DNA from: Klebsiella huaxiensis
GTDB lineage: Bacteria; Pseudomonadota; Gammaproteobacteria; Enterobacterales; Enterobacteriaceae
Direction: 5' to 3'
Assembly: GCF_003261575.2 (NCBI RefSeq)
Contig: NZ_CP036175.1
Location: 3,348,001-3,412,000 of the forward strand
Length of the DNA: 64,000 bases
Shown: positions 8,801 through 17,225 of the stretch, one piece after another
Position numbering within the stretch: the stretch's first letter is position 1
Layout: every line of letters begins with the position of its first letter
Translations under genes and position numbers: made by a program
Notes under the pieces: model-generated
Databases searched by the model: none
What the model saw: the letters and a program-made list of their open reading frames with translations, nothing else
What the model was told of the DNA's origin: nothing

Positions 8801-10735
8801 ATGTTTCAGGACAACCCGCTGCTAGCGCAGCTTAAACAGCAACTGCATTCCCAGACTCCGCGCGTTGAAGGGGTCGTTAAGGGGACGGAAAAAGGCTTTG
8901 GCTTCCTGGAAGTCGACTCACAGAAAAGCTATTTCATTCCGCCACCGCAAATGAAAAAAGTGATGCACGGCGACCGTATTATTGCCGTGGTCAATACTGA
9001 AAAAGAACGCGAAAGCGCAGAGCCAGAAGAGCTGGTTGAGCCTTTTCTGACGCGTTTTGTCGGTAAAGTTCATAAGAAAGATGACCGTCTTTCCATCGTT
9101 CCTGATCATCCGCTGCTGAAAGATGCCATTCCCTGCCGGGCCGTTCGCGGCGTTGAGCATGATTTTAAAGAGGGTGACTGGGCCGTTGCTGAAATGCGCC
9201 GTCATCCACTGAAAGGCGATCGCGGCTTCTATGCCGAGCTGACCCAGTTCATCACCTATGGCGATGACCATTTTGTACCCTGGTGGGTTACCCTCGCGCG
9301 CCACAATCTGGAAAAAGAAGCGCCAGATGGCGTAGCAACTGAAATGCTCGACGAAGGTCTGGAGCGCCGCGACCTAACGGCTCTGACTTTTGTGACCATC
9401 GACAGCGCCAGCACCGAAGATATGGACGATGCCCTGTACGCAGAGCTTGCCGCGGACGGTAAACTGCACCTGACCGTTGCTATCGCCGATCCGACCGCCT
9501 GGATTGCTGAAGGCAGCAAGCTGGACAACACGGCGAAAATTCGCGCCTTTACCAACTATCTGCCGGGCTTCAACATTCCAATGCTGCCGCGCGAGCTGTC
9601 AGACGACCTGTGCTCCCTGCGCGCCAACGAAGTTCGTCCGGTTCTGGCCTGCCGTATGATTCTGGCCGATGACGGTACCATTGAAGACGATATCGAATTC
9701 TTCACTGCCACCATCATGTCCAAAGCGAAACTGGCTTACGATGATGTTTCCGACTGGCTGGAAAATAACGGCAGTTGGCAGCCAGAGAGCGATGCCATCG
9801 CTCAGCAAATCAAACTGCTGCAGGATGTCTGTCTGCGCCGTAGCGAATGGCGTAAAACCCACGCGCTGGTGTTTAAAGACCGCCCGGACTACCGCTTTGT
9901 GCTGGGTGAGAAAGGTGAAGTACTGGATATCGTTGCCGAACCACGTCGTATCGCCAACCGCATTGTTGAAGAGTCGATGATTGCCGCCAATATCTGCGCT
10001 GCCCGCGTGCTGCGCGATAAACTCGGTTTCGGCGTCTATAACGTCCACACCGGTTTTGACCCGGCAAACACCGAGCAACTGGCTGCGCTGCTGAAGACGC
10101 ACGATGTGCACGTTGACCCGGTAGAAGTACTGACGCTCGAAGGCTTCTGCAAGCTGCGTCGCGAGCTGGACGCGCAGCCGTCTGGCTTCCTCGACAGCCG
10201 CATTCGTCGCTTCCAGTCGTTCGCGGAAATTAGTACCGAGCCGGGACCACACTTCGGTCTGGGCCTTGAAGCTTACGCGACCTGGACGTCTCCGATCCGT
10301 AAGTACGGCGACATGATCAACCATCGTCTGCTGAAAGCGGTTATCAAAGGGGAAGCCATTGCGCGTCCGCAGGATGACGTTGCGATACAGATGGCGGACC
10401 GCCGTCGTCTTAACCGCATGGCGGAGCGCGATGTCGGAGACTGGCTATACGCCCGTTATCTGAGCCCAAAAGCCGGAACCGATACGCGTTTTGCTGCTGA
10501 AATCATTGATGTTAGCCGCGGTGGAATGCGCGTGCGTCTGGTCGATAACGGTGCTGTCGCCTTTATCCCAGCGCCGTTCCTGCACGCCGTTCGCGATGAA
10601 CTGGTTTGCAGCCAGGAAAATGGTACCGTGCAGATTAAAGGTGAAGTCGTCTACAAAGTGACCGACGTAATTGACGTCACGATTGCCGAAGTTCGCATGG
10701 AAACCCGCAGCGTGATTGCGCGTCCTGCCGCCTGA
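8801..10735 (+). CDS. rnb: RNase II, 3'-to-5' exoribonuclease
   Basis: Processive exoribonuclease that degrades single-stranded RNA from the 3' end in the cytoplasm. The 644 residues equal the E. coli length. Two N-terminal cold-shock RNA-binding domains (about 1-170) precede the RNB catalytic domain, and an S1 domain lies at about 555-640. The metal-binding cluster is DSASTEDMDD at residues 201-210, with Asp201, Asp207, Asp209 and Asp210. The conserved ATWTSPIRKYGDMINHR and RRRLNRMAERDVGDWLYARY are intact. It stands alone with a downstream hairpin. In E. coli the phosphodiesterase gene gmr (pdeR) follows it; here yciZ follows directly. Confidence 0.97.
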   Translation: MFQDNPLLAQLKQQLHSQTPRVEGVVKGTEKGFGFLEVDSQKSYFIPPPQMKKVMHGDRIIAVVNTEKERESAEPEELVEPFLTRFVGKVHKKDDRLSIVPDHPLLKDAIPCRAVRGVEHDFKEGDWAVAEMRRHPLKGDRGFYAELTQFITYGDDHFVPWWVTLARHNLEKEAPDGVATEMLDEGLERRDLTALTFVTIDSASTEDMDDALYAELAADGKLHLTVAIADPTAWIAEGSKLDNTAKIRAFTNYLPGFNIPMLPRELSDDLCSLRANEVRPVLACRMILADDGTIEDDIEFFTATIMSKAKLAYDDVSDWLENNGSWQPESDAIAQQIKLLQDVCLRRSEWRKTHALVFKDRPDYRFVLGEKGEVLDIVAEPRRIANRIVEESMIAANICAARVLRDKLGFGVYNVHTGFDPANTEQLAALLKTHDVHVDPVEVLTLEGFCKLRRELDAQPSGFLDSRIRRFQSFAEISTEPGPHFGLGLEAYATWTSPIRKYGDMINHRLLKAVIKGEAIARPQDDVAIQMADRRRLNRMAERDVGDWLYARYLSPKAGTDTRFAAEIIDVSRGGMRVRLVDNGAVAFIPAPFLHAVRDELVCSQENGTVQIKGEVVYKVTDVIDVTIAEVRMETRSVIARPAA

Positions 10736-10747
10736 TAGACTGCCCTG

Positions 10748-10770
10748 TGCGGCTCCCGTTCGGAGCCGCA
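10748..10770 (+). terminator. rnb terminator hairpin
   Basis: TGCGGCTCC (10748-10756) pairs with GGAGCCGCA (10762-10770). No T-run follows immediately, so the call rests on position 13 bp after the stop and on stem strength. Confidence 0.55.
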
Positions 10771-10910
10771 TCCTGGCCCTTCCCGTTGTTTTCCTGCGCG
10801 TTTTCCGTTAATAACAGTAGATGAGTTAGGTTGTGAGTTTTTTTCGCTTCTCTTTTTCATCCGTTTTTAGCATCATTGATTTTATTCACATTTGTAACCA
10901 GGATTACGCC

Positions 10911-11093
10911 ATGTCAGATCTGAATGCCCACCTGCTCGCCCAACGTATTGATACCGTGCTTGATATCCTGGTTGCCGGAGATTATCACTCCGCCATTCAT
11001 AACCTGGAAATTCTAAAAGCTGAACTGCAGGCGCTTTCCAGTGACGAACAGGAAGCCAAACCCGGCCAAACTAAAGCGCCGTGGGAAATCTAA
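10911..11093 (+). CDS. yciZ: YciZ, small UPF0509 family protein
   Basis: A 60-residue protein of unknown function. The core RIDTVLDILVAGDYHSAIHN followed by LEILKAEL, and the C-terminal KAPWEI, match E. coli YciZ (about 57 aa). The ATG at 10911 is preceded by CAGGATTA and gives the family length, whereas the frame extends upstream into unrelated hydrophobic sequence. It is predicted to be mostly helical and cytoplasmic with no signal. It sits between rnb and the DeoR-type regulator yciT, as in E. coli except that gmr is missing. Confidence 0.85.
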   Translation: MSDLNAHLLAQRIDTVLDILVAGDYHSAIHNLEILKAELQALSSDEQEAKPGQTKAPWEI

Positions 11094-11167
11094 AATCCTT
11101 TATCGCCGCGGTCGGCCGTTCAGCGCCGATTGCCAGCCTCAAATAGCCCTTTAACTGTGATGTTGCT

Positions 11168-11917
11168 ATGAACGCCCGACAACAAAGTATTTTGCAAATG
11201 GTCATTGATAAAGGCCGTATGAGCGTGTCCGATCTCGCGAAGATGACCGGTGTCTCTGAAGTCACTATTCGCCAGGATTTGAATTTACTGGAAAAGCAGA
11301 GCTATCTGCGACGTACCCATGGTTTCGCTGTTCCTCTGGATAGCGAAGATGTGGAAACCCGCATGATGACCAACTTTTCTATTAAGCGAGAGCTGGCTAC
11401 GCGAGCCGCTACGCTTGTCTCCGCCGGCGAGACGGTGTTTATCGAAAACGGCAGCTGCAACGCCCTTCTTGCCCGTACGCTTGCCGAGCGTGGCGATATC
11501 ACCATCATCACCGTCAGTAGCTATATCGCTCACCTGCTTAAAGAGACGCCCGGAGAAGTCATTCTACTGGGGGGGATTTACCAAAAACGCAGCGAAAGTA
11601 TGGTTGGCCCACTGACGCGGCAGTTCATTCAACAAGTTCACTTCAGCAAGGCATTTATTGGTATCGATGGCTGGCAGGCTGAAACCGGGTTTACCGGCCG
11701 GGATATGATGCGCGCCGATGTCGTCAACGCGGTGCTGGAAAAAGGCTGTGAAGCGATTGTGCTAAGCGACAGCTCGAAGTTCAGCGTTGTTCATCCCTAT
11801 CCACTAGGCCCTGTAGGACGATTTAATCGCATTATTACCGACGACAACCTAAACGATGCCGTTCGCGATCGGCTGGCTGCGTGCGGGTTAATCGTCGATA
11901 TCGTTAATCACTCTTAA
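11168..11917 (+). CDS. yciT: YciT, DeoR-family transcriptional regulator
   Basis: A 249-residue repressor of the DeoR/GlpR type. The N-terminal winged helix reads MSVSDLAKMTGVSEVTIRQD at about 18-37, and the C-terminal sugar-phosphate sensing domain follows from about residue 75 (FIENGSCNALLARTL, LLGGIYQKRSESMVG, FIGIDGWQAETGF). In E. coli YciT has been linked to control of osmolarity genes and sits next to osmB; here too osmB is the next gene. The effector is unknown. A perfect 8-bp hairpin lies 30 bp after its stop. Confidence 0.88.
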   Translation: MNARQQSILQMVIDKGRMSVSDLAKMTGVSEVTIRQDLNLLEKQSYLRRTHGFAVPLDSEDVETRMMTNFSIKRELATRAATLVSAGETVFIENGSCNALLARTLAERGDITIITVSSYIAHLLKETPGEVILLGGIYQKRSESMVGPLTRQFIQQVHFSKAFIGIDGWQAETGFTGRDMMRADVVNAVLEKGCEAIVLSDSSKFSVVHPYPLGPVGRFNRIITDDNLNDAVRDRLAACGLIVDIVNHS

Positions 11918-11946
11918 TTCCCTATTTCGCTACAACGCCTCACTCT

Positions 11947-11964
11947 GCCGGGTAAATACCCGGC
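11947..11964 (+). terminator. Hairpin after yciT
   Basis: GCCGGGTA (11947-11954), AA, TACCCGGC (11957-11964) form a tight GC-rich hairpin. It is followed by TCATGCTTCG rather than a T-run, so intrinsic termination may be weak. Confidence 0.5.
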
Positions 11965-12192
11965 TCATGCTTCGTCTGAGACTTTTCTGACACCTGAATT
12001 AAGACTTTTTACCTCCCTGAAAATTTTATAGAAAGTAAAATTAATGTTAGCGATATAACAGGAAGTGACTATCACCTGCGTGATTAGAGTAACACCTGCG
12101 CAACTTAGCTTCATGGAATACCCCTTAAGCAGAAGTAACAAGCTATGCTTATAGGAAGTTGTATCCGTGAATAGATTATTCAGGAGAAAATT

Positions 12193-12414
12193 ATGATGAA
12201 TTCAATGAACAAAAAAATGACTGCTGCGGTCCTGGCAATAACAGTTGCAATGTCTCTGAGCGCTTGTTCTAACTGGTCTAAACGCGATCGTAACACCGCT
12301 ATCGGGGCGGGTGCCGGCGCAATCGGCGGTGCAGTATTAACTGACGGTAGCACCCTGGGTACGCTGGGCGGCGCCGCAGTCGGCGGTATTATTGGTCACC
12401 AGGTAGGTAAATAA
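12193..12414 (+). CDS. osmB: OsmB osmotically inducible lipoprotein
   Basis: A 73-residue outer-membrane lipoprotein with a lipoprotein signal peptide. The lipobox LSAC puts the lipidated cysteine at position 25, followed by SNWSKRDRNTAIG. The mature part is a glycine-zipper segment rich in Gly and Ala (AGAGAIGGAVL, GTLGGAAVGGIIGHQVG). Expression in E. coli is osmotic- and RpoS-dependent. GGAGAAAATT ahead of the first ATG supports the start; a second ATG is adjacent and a third four codons on, and cannot be excluded. It is followed by an ERIC element and a strong bidirectional terminator. Confidence 0.95.
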   Translation: MMNSMNKKMTAAVLAITVAMSLSACSNWSKRDRNTAIGAGAGAIGGAVLTDGSTLGTLGGAAVGGIIGHQVGK

Positions 12415-12418
12415 TATT

Positions 12419-12544
12419 TATACCCGTCATACTTCAAGTTGCATATGCATTGGCTTTGTTACTCGGCGCCCCTACGGAGGCAGCGCGAGCGCTGTTCAAA
12501 ACGGTTCACCGTTTTGTCCTGCAACTAGAATTATTTAGGGTATA
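12419..12544. repeat. ERIC element, full length (126 bp)
   Basis: The element begins TATACCCGTCATACTTCAAG and ends in ATTATTTAGGGTATA, the characteristic ends of enterobacterial repetitive intergenic consensus sequences. Its length of 126 bp is canonical. The interior has diverged from the usual AGTAAGTGACTGGGG centre. It lies 4 bp after the osmB stop, so it is probably transcribed with osmB. Confidence 0.88.
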
Positions 12545-12591
12545 TCACACGAAATAAAATAAAAATTTATATTAGCTAACTGATTCTCCAG

Positions 12592-12637
12592 CAAAAAAAA
12601 TTAAGGCCACGATACGCATATCGTGGCCTTATTATTA
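12592..12637 (-). terminator. Bidirectional terminator between osmB and yciH
   Basis: A 12-bp perfect stem, AAGGCCACGATA (12603-12614) with TATCGTGGCCTT (12619-12630), has a four-base loop. On the minus strand it is followed by eight consecutive T (plus-strand A-run near 12594-12601), giving a strong terminator for the lapAB-pyrF-yciH side. The plus strand side is followed by ATTATTA. Confidence 0.85.
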
Positions 12638-12650
12638 GAGTCTACCCCTT

Positions 12651-12770
12651 GTTGAAGCCAGTTTGGTGCCGGACAGCGCGCAGAAACCGGAACGTACACG
12701 TAGTACGTGAGGATTTCGAGCACTGCCCGGTGCCAAACTGGCGAACAAAATAGCCTAATGGGATAGGCTC
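12651..12770. repeat. Intergenic palindromic repeat, copy A
   Basis: This copy shares long identical blocks (GGACAGCGCGCAGAAACCGG; AGTACGTGAGGATTT; GAGCACTGCCC) with a segment at 53438-53645 read on the opposite strand. It lies between the terminator and the yciH stop codon and lacks the internal stem-loop part of the other copy. Its ends GCCAGTTTGGTGCC and GGTGCCAAACTGGC form an inverted repeat of 14 bp. Confidence 0.75.
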
Positions 12771-13097
12771 TTAGCCGCCTGCCAGTTTAACTTTCATGCC
12801 TTTCGCTTCGAGAAGTGATTTGAGTAAATCACGCTTATCGCCCTGAATCTCAATCACGCCATCCTTTACTGAACCGCCGCAGCCGCATTTCTTTTTCAGT
12901 TCAGCAGCCAGCTTAGCCAGCGCCTCGTCGTTTTCATCGATACCTGTAATCAAGCACACGCCTTTGCCTTTGCGACCGCTGGTCTGACGCTGAATGCGCA
13001 CAATGCCATCACCTTTCGCCCGCTCTTGTACCTGTTTAGGCTCATCGATACGCCCGCTGTCCGTCGAATACACCAGACGACTGTTGGAATCGCTCAT
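12771..13097 (-). CDS. yciH: YciH, SUI1/eIF1-like translation factor homologue
   Basis: A 108-residue protein of the SUI1 family, related to eukaryotic initiation factor 1. In E. coli YciH binds the 30S subunit and has been proposed to inhibit translation in stress. Hallmarks are RIQRQTSGRKGKGVCLITGI, LKKKCGCGGSVKDGVIEIQG and the C-terminal LLEAKGMKVKLAGG. The ATG at 13097 overlaps the pyrF TGA by one base, so it is coupled to pyrF; an ATG one codon upstream exists but the family start is MSDSNSR. It is the last gene of the lapA-lapB-pyrF-yciH group. Confidence 0.93.
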   Translation of the reverse strand: MSDSNSRLVYSTDSGRIDEPKQVQERAKGDGIVRIQRQTSGRKGKGVCLITGIDENDEALAKLAAELKKKCGCGGSVKDGVIEIQGDKRDLLKSLLEAKGMKVKLAGG

Positions 13098-13834
13098 CAC
13101 GCCCCCTTGTTCAATGATGCATTAATACTACTTAGCGTGGCGGCCGGCTCGGCAGACTGAGTCACCGGGCGGCCAATGACCATATAATCCACACCAGCGG
13201 CCAGCGCCTGTTCCGGCGTCATGATCCTCCGCTGATCGCCTGCATCGCTGCCTTGCGGACGAATGCCTGGCGTCACCAGCTTAAATGCCTGACCTAGTTC
13301 CTGTTTGAAGCGCACCGCTTCCTGCGCTGAACAAACAACGCCATCCAGACCACAGTTCTGGGTCAGCGCCGCCAGCTTCGCGGCATAATCGGCCGGGGAA
13401 AGCGTAATGCCCAGATCCTGCAGGTCGCTGGCTTCCATACTGGTTAATACGGTCACCGCGATCAGCAGCGGCGCATCATTACCAAATGGTAGCAAGGCTT
13501 CACGTGCGGCGGTCATCATGCGCGCGCCGCCGGAGGCATGAACGTTGACCATCCAGACGCCGAGCTCTGCTGCTGCCGCAACCGCACGTGCCGTGGTATT
13601 TGGAATATCGTGAAATTTCAGGTCGAGGAAAACCTCAAAACCACGCTGGTGCAGGTCGCGAACAAGCTGTGGACCAAACAGAGTAAACATCTCTTTGCCA
13701 ACCTTCAGGCGGCAGTCGCGTGGGTCGATGCGGTCGACAAATGCCAGCGCTTTATCACGGTTATCATAATCAAGAGCAACAACAATAGGAGAGGATGTGA
13801 CAACGCGGGAAGAAGATGTAGCAGTAGACGTCAT
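13097..13834 (-). CDS. pyrF: PyrF orotidine 5'-phosphate decarboxylase
   Basis: Catalyses the last step of de novo UMP synthesis. The 245 residues match the E. coli length. The catalytic Lys-Asp network is visible in FLDLKFHDIPNT near residue 70, and the phosphate-binding end is VIGRPVTQS with the preceding VTPGIRPQG. The stop overlaps the yciH start. A 191-bp gap separates it from lapB; this gap contains a CCCGCC/GGCGGG hairpin (13931-13948) and should hold a pyrF promoter. No clear PurR box was identified by eye. Confidence 0.97.
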   Translation of the reverse strand: MTSTATSSSRVVTSSPIVVALDYDNRDKALAFVDRIDPRDCRLKVGKEMFTLFGPQLVRDLHQRGFEVFLDLKFHDIPNTTARAVAAAAELGVWMVNVHASGGARMMTAAREALLPFGNDAPLLIAVTVLTSMEASDLQDLGITLSPADYAAKLAALTQNCGLDGVVCSAQEAVRFKQELGQAFKLVTPGIRPQGSDAGDQRRIMTPEQALAAGVDYMVIGRPVTQSAEPAATLSSINASLNKGA

Positions 13835-14025
13835 GACCGGACCTTAATTGTTGATGGGCGCCAGTGTGGCGCAAAAAGGTAAACGGGCAGCATTCTACCT
13901 GCGATAAGGCAAAAATGACAGGTTGTATTTCCCGCCCTGCCAGGCGGGTTTACTTCCGATGCCAAGGGAAATGAAGGATAAAAACACCTTAGTATGTTGT
14001 AACTAAAATACGGATTTTTTTTAAT

Positions 14026-15195
14026 CTACTGCCCATCAAGGCCGCGAATTGGCTTAATTGTTGCCCATGAGCGACAGGATGGACAGTGCCAGTACAGCGT
14101 ATGGGCGGTAAAACCACATTTCTGGCAGCGGTAGCGCGGCTTACTGCGAACCTGTTCACCGACCATCTGGCGTAAAACACCCAGGCTCTCTTTCGCCCGC
14201 CCCTCTTCAGCCTCGCTGATATGGTAGTCAATTAGCTTATGGAACACGCGCATCGTCGGATGACGCTCCAGCTGACGCGTGACGTAGTTTTGCGCCGACT
14301 CCATACCTTCCCGCTGTTCAAGGATTTGCGCTAGCATTAAGTCAGCGGTCGCCCCGGTATTTTCTTCTGTGCAGCGGCGCAAAAACGCTTCCCACTCATC
14401 GGTTTTGCCCAACTGCTGGTAACAGGTTTGCAGCATATCTAACGTTTCGCCGACCAGTTCTTTGTCCTGCTCGATGACGCGCTCCAGGCTCTCTACCGCT
14501 TTGGCATAATCGCCCTTTTCCATCCATACCCGGCCCATCATAATGGAGACACGAGCGCTATTACGATCGGCAGTGGCCCCTTTTTTCAGTAACGTCATGG
14601 CCTTATCCAGATCGTTACCCGCCATTTGCTGTAAGGCAAGCTCACACCAAAAATTGGCAATTTCGCCGCGATGTTTATCTTTGCCCAGCTTAACCAGACG
14701 TTCTGCCATTTCAATAGCGGACTGCCAGTCGCTGGTTGCCTGATAAATTTGCAGCAGCTGTTGCAAGGCACCGAGACGAAAATCGGTTTCATCCACCAGC
14801 TGTTTAAACATGCTTTCCGCACGGTCATACAGACCAGCGGCCATGTAGTCGCGACCGAGTTGCTGTACGGCCAGCAGTCGCTGGTCATACGTCAACGAAG
14901 CGCTTTCCATCAGGCTTTGATGAATGCGGATGGCCCGGTCAACCTCGCCGCGAGAGCGGAACAGGTTACCAAGCGTCAGGTGGGCTTCAACGGTACCGGT
15001 ATCCTCTTTCAGCATATCGAGGAACAGATCAACGGCTTTATCCTGCTGATTGCTCAGCAGGAAGTTGACCCCCGCCACATAATCACGTGACAGACGGCTC
15101 GCATCGTCCTGTTTGGACTGTTGTGCACTTCTGCGCCCCATATACCAACCGTAGGCAGCGGCAACGGGCAAAAGCAGAAACAACAACTCCAACAT
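14026..15195 (-). CDS. lapB: LapB, TPR scaffold regulating LPS synthesis
   Basis: Inner-membrane-anchored cytoplasmic protein (389 aa, formerly YciM) that links LpxC to the FtsH protease and so limits lipopolysaccharide synthesis. One membrane segment at about residues 1-18 is followed by tandem TPR motifs through about residue 330. A C-terminal rubredoxin-type zinc site reads CQKCGFTAHTLYWHCPSC. It begins 6 bp after lapA, the expected two-gene unit. All features agree with the E. coli protein. Confidence 0.96.
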   Translation of the reverse strand: MLELLFLLLPVAAAYGWYMGRRSAQQSKQDDASRLSRDYVAGVNFLLSNQQDKAVDLFLDMLKEDTGTVEAHLTLGNLFRSRGEVDRAIRIHQSLMESASLTYDQRLLAVQQLGRDYMAAGLYDRAESMFKQLVDETDFRLGALQQLLQIYQATSDWQSAIEMAERLVKLGKDKHRGEIANFWCELALQQMAGNDLDKAMTLLKKGATADRNSARVSIMMGRVWMEKGDYAKAVESLERVIEQDKELVGETLDMLQTCYQQLGKTDEWEAFLRRCTEENTGATADLMLAQILEQREGMESAQNYVTRQLERHPTMRVFHKLIDYHISEAEEGRAKESLGVLRQMVGEQVRSKPRYRCQKCGFTAHTLYWHCPSCRSWATIKPIRGLDGQ

Positions 15196-15201
15196 AAATG
15201 A

Positions 15202-15510
15202 TTATTCCTTCACCGCGGGAACACCGGCTTGCGCAGGTGTAGCGCTGGTTGGTGCGATCTGGTGTTCCAGACGCTTGATTCTACGTTCAGCACGCGCCAG
15301 CGAGACGCGAACGCGCAGCCAGAAAAGACCGCAAATCAGCCAACCAATAGCAAAACCAGCAGCAAACAGGACAGCCAGCAGTGTCGAAATCCGGAATTCA
15401 CCCTGCGCGAGCAAATAATTGAATGTGACTACCTGGTCATTTTGCGCACCCAGCGTCACTGAAATGACAAAGATCGCTAACACCAGTAAGAAAATGAGTA
15501 AATATTTCAC
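15202..15510 (-). CDS. lapA: LapA, small inner-membrane LPS assembly protein
   Basis: A 102-residue protein (formerly YciS, DUF1049) with two membrane segments at about 3-21 and 43-66, then a basic amphipathic tail of coiled-coil character (SLARAERRIKRLEHQI). It works with LapB in lipopolysaccharide assembly control. The start is a GTG at 15510, preceded by GGAAG, as in the E. coli gene. It is first in the lapAB unit, which is part of the heat-shock regulon in E. coli; I did not find a clear sigma-32 promoter by eye. Confidence 0.93.
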   Translation of the reverse strand: MKYLLIFLLVLAIFVISVTLGAQNDQVVTFNYLLAQGEFRISTLLAVLFAAGFAIGWLICGLFWLRVRVSLARAERRIKRLEHQIAPTSATPAQAGVPAVKE

Positions 15511-15645
15511 ATTACTTCCCGTTATGTGGGTTGCGCGAAAAAATCCCGCGTTCAGCCCTATAAAGTATCATTTTCGCCGCAGCGGTGAAATGGAAATGCA
15601 CAACGCCAGTACAGGATATGCGGCCTGATGGCGGTAAAATCAACA

Positions 15646-16413
15646 TTACTCCGGGACTGCAGCCCTTTTTTTAATGTCCTGAGCCTCTTCCCCCGGCGGC
15701 GATAGCGGACCACAAAACCGTTGTGTAAGCCAGGTCGCCAGGGTAACCAGCAGCCAGGAAATCACGGTTGCCACGATCAAGTCCAGCGGCCAGTGCATAC
15801 CAAGCGCAAGGCGGCTGCCCATCACCGCAGTGGCCCATGTTAGCAGTAGCGCCAGAGTGACCCAACGACGCCGCGGCCACAGCAAACCAACGCCGAGTAA
15901 TGCCCAACTGGCGGCAAACATCGTGTGACCGGATGGGAAAGCGAATCCAGTCTCTTTCTGCCAGTGCTTACGCAGAAATTTAGGAATTTGCTGCTCTTGC
16001 GCTAACTGCTCATGCACCAGTTTAGCGCGATCTTTACGTTTCAATGCGTAGAATTGATTCACCGGCACTTGTTGCGTCTTTTCCAGCCAAATGACGAAGG
16101 GCCGAGGCTCCTGCACGCGATCTTTAATCCAGGATTTCATGCCCTGCCCGATCAAAATTGCAGCCGCCAGAATCAGAAACAGCACGATTGCCGCCCGTAG
16201 ACGAAAACGCAGGCACCACAGGAACCAGCCGCACAGGATAACGTGGGTAATAACGCCCCAGGGCTGAGTCACCGTTTCGGTCACCCAATACAACAGCTTC
16301 ATCACCCCTTCCGGCAACCCCGGATGCCATTTCCAGCCGGAAATCCAGACTACAACAGGCATAACTAATAACAGCGCCGCGCCAACGGCGGTTCGTCTGG
16401 CAATCAACAGCAT
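15646..16413 (-). CDS. pgpB: PgpB phosphatidylglycerophosphatase B / undecaprenyl-diphosphate phosphatase
   Basis: Integral membrane PAP2-family phosphatase acting on phosphatidylglycerophosphate and undecaprenyl pyrophosphate. The 255 residues match the E. coli protein (254). Six hydrophobic segments are seen. The three PAP2 motifs are present: KDRVQEPRP, FPSGHTMF and SRLALGMHWPLDL, carrying the catalytic histidines. It is transcribed divergently from ribA with a 161-bp shared upstream region. Confidence 0.95.
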   Translation of the reverse strand: MLLIARRTAVGAALLLVMPVVVWISGWKWHPGLPEGVMKLLYWVTETVTQPWGVITHVILCGWFLWCLRFRLRAAIVLFLILAAAILIGQGMKSWIKDRVQEPRPFVIWLEKTQQVPVNQFYALKRKDRAKLVHEQLAQEQQIPKFLRKHWQKETGFAFPSGHTMFAASWALLGVGLLWPRRRWVTLALLLTWATAVMGSRLALGMHWPLDLIVATVISWLLVTLATWLTQRFCGPLSPPGEEAQDIKKRAAVPE

Positions 16414-16574
16414 CTCGTCTCCTTATCATTGACCTGGATATCATAACGGAAAGTGGTTCGTTTGTGCGCTTTGCACGCAAGCAGCCGTGCGCAATTAGGA
16501 GAACGTCACGCCGTTGTGGCAAAATAGCGGCAAACAGAAGCACAGTCAGGTGCTGATAGAATCTGGAGAATCAC

Positions 16575-17165
16575 ATGCAGCTTAAACGTGTGGCAGAAGC
16601 CAAACTGCCAACCCCATGGGGCGATTTTCTCATGGTGGGTTTTGAAGAACTGGCAACCGGGCAGGATCACGTTGCCCTGGTTTTTGGCGATATCTCGGGG
16701 CAGATCCCCGTTCTGGCTCGCGTACATTCAGAGTGCTTGACGGGCGATGCCCTTTTTAGTCTGCGTTGTGATTGCGGGTTTCAGCTAGAAGCGGCATTGT
16801 CGCATATTGCCGAAGAGGGTCGCGGGATCCTGCTATATCACCGTCAGGAAGGGCGCAATATTGGCCTGCTGAACAAAATCCGCGCCTATGCTTTACAAGA
16901 TCAGGGTTATGACACAGTCGAAGCTAACCATCAGCTCGGTTTTGCCGCCGATGAGCGCGACTTCACGCTGTGCGCCGATATGTTTAAGTTGCTCAACGTC
17001 GATCAAGTGCGCCTGTTAACCAACAATCCAAAGAAGGTCGAAATTCTGACCGAAGCAGGAATAAACATTGTTGAACGCGTACCGCTGATCGTGGGTCGCA
17101 ACCCGAAAAACGCGCACTATCTGGATACGAAAGCCGCCAAAATGGGGCACTTGCTCAATAAATAA
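16575..17165 (+). CDS. ribA: RibA GTP cyclohydrolase II
   Basis: Opens the imidazole ring of GTP to start riboflavin synthesis. The 196 residues match E. coli RibA. Zinc ligands Cys54, Cys65 and Cys67 lie in HSECLTGDALFSLRCDCG, and the active-site stretch YHRQEGRNIGLLNKIRAY is intact. GGAGAATCAC precedes the ATG. It is followed by a terminator shared with the convergent acnA. Confidence 0.97.
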   Translation: MQLKRVAEAKLPTPWGDFLMVGFEELATGQDHVALVFGDISGQIPVLARVHSECLTGDALFSLRCDCGFQLEAALSHIAEEGRGILLYHRQEGRNIGLLNKIRAYALQDQGYDTVEANHQLGFAADERDFTLCADMFKLLNVDQVRLLTNNPKKVEILTEAGINIVERVPLIVGRNPKNAHYLDTKAAKMGHLLNK

Positions 17166-17182
17166 TCCGGGCAGAAAAATTC

Positions 17183-17208
17183 AGGGCCAGCATACGCTGG
17201 CCCTCTTT
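17183..17208 (+). terminator. ribA terminator between ribA and acnA
   Basis: AGGGCCAGC (17183-17191) pairs with GCTGGCCCT (17196-17204) across the loop ATAC, followed by CTTTGTTT. An A-rich stretch on the left side lets it also serve the convergent acnA. Confidence 0.8.
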
Positions 17209-17225
17209 GTTTAAAGCATCGTGGT

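Noticed and set aside
9599..10324. A 241-codon open frame opposite rnb
   Set aside because: It is antisense to the RNase II catalytic domain and has no plausible start signal or family.
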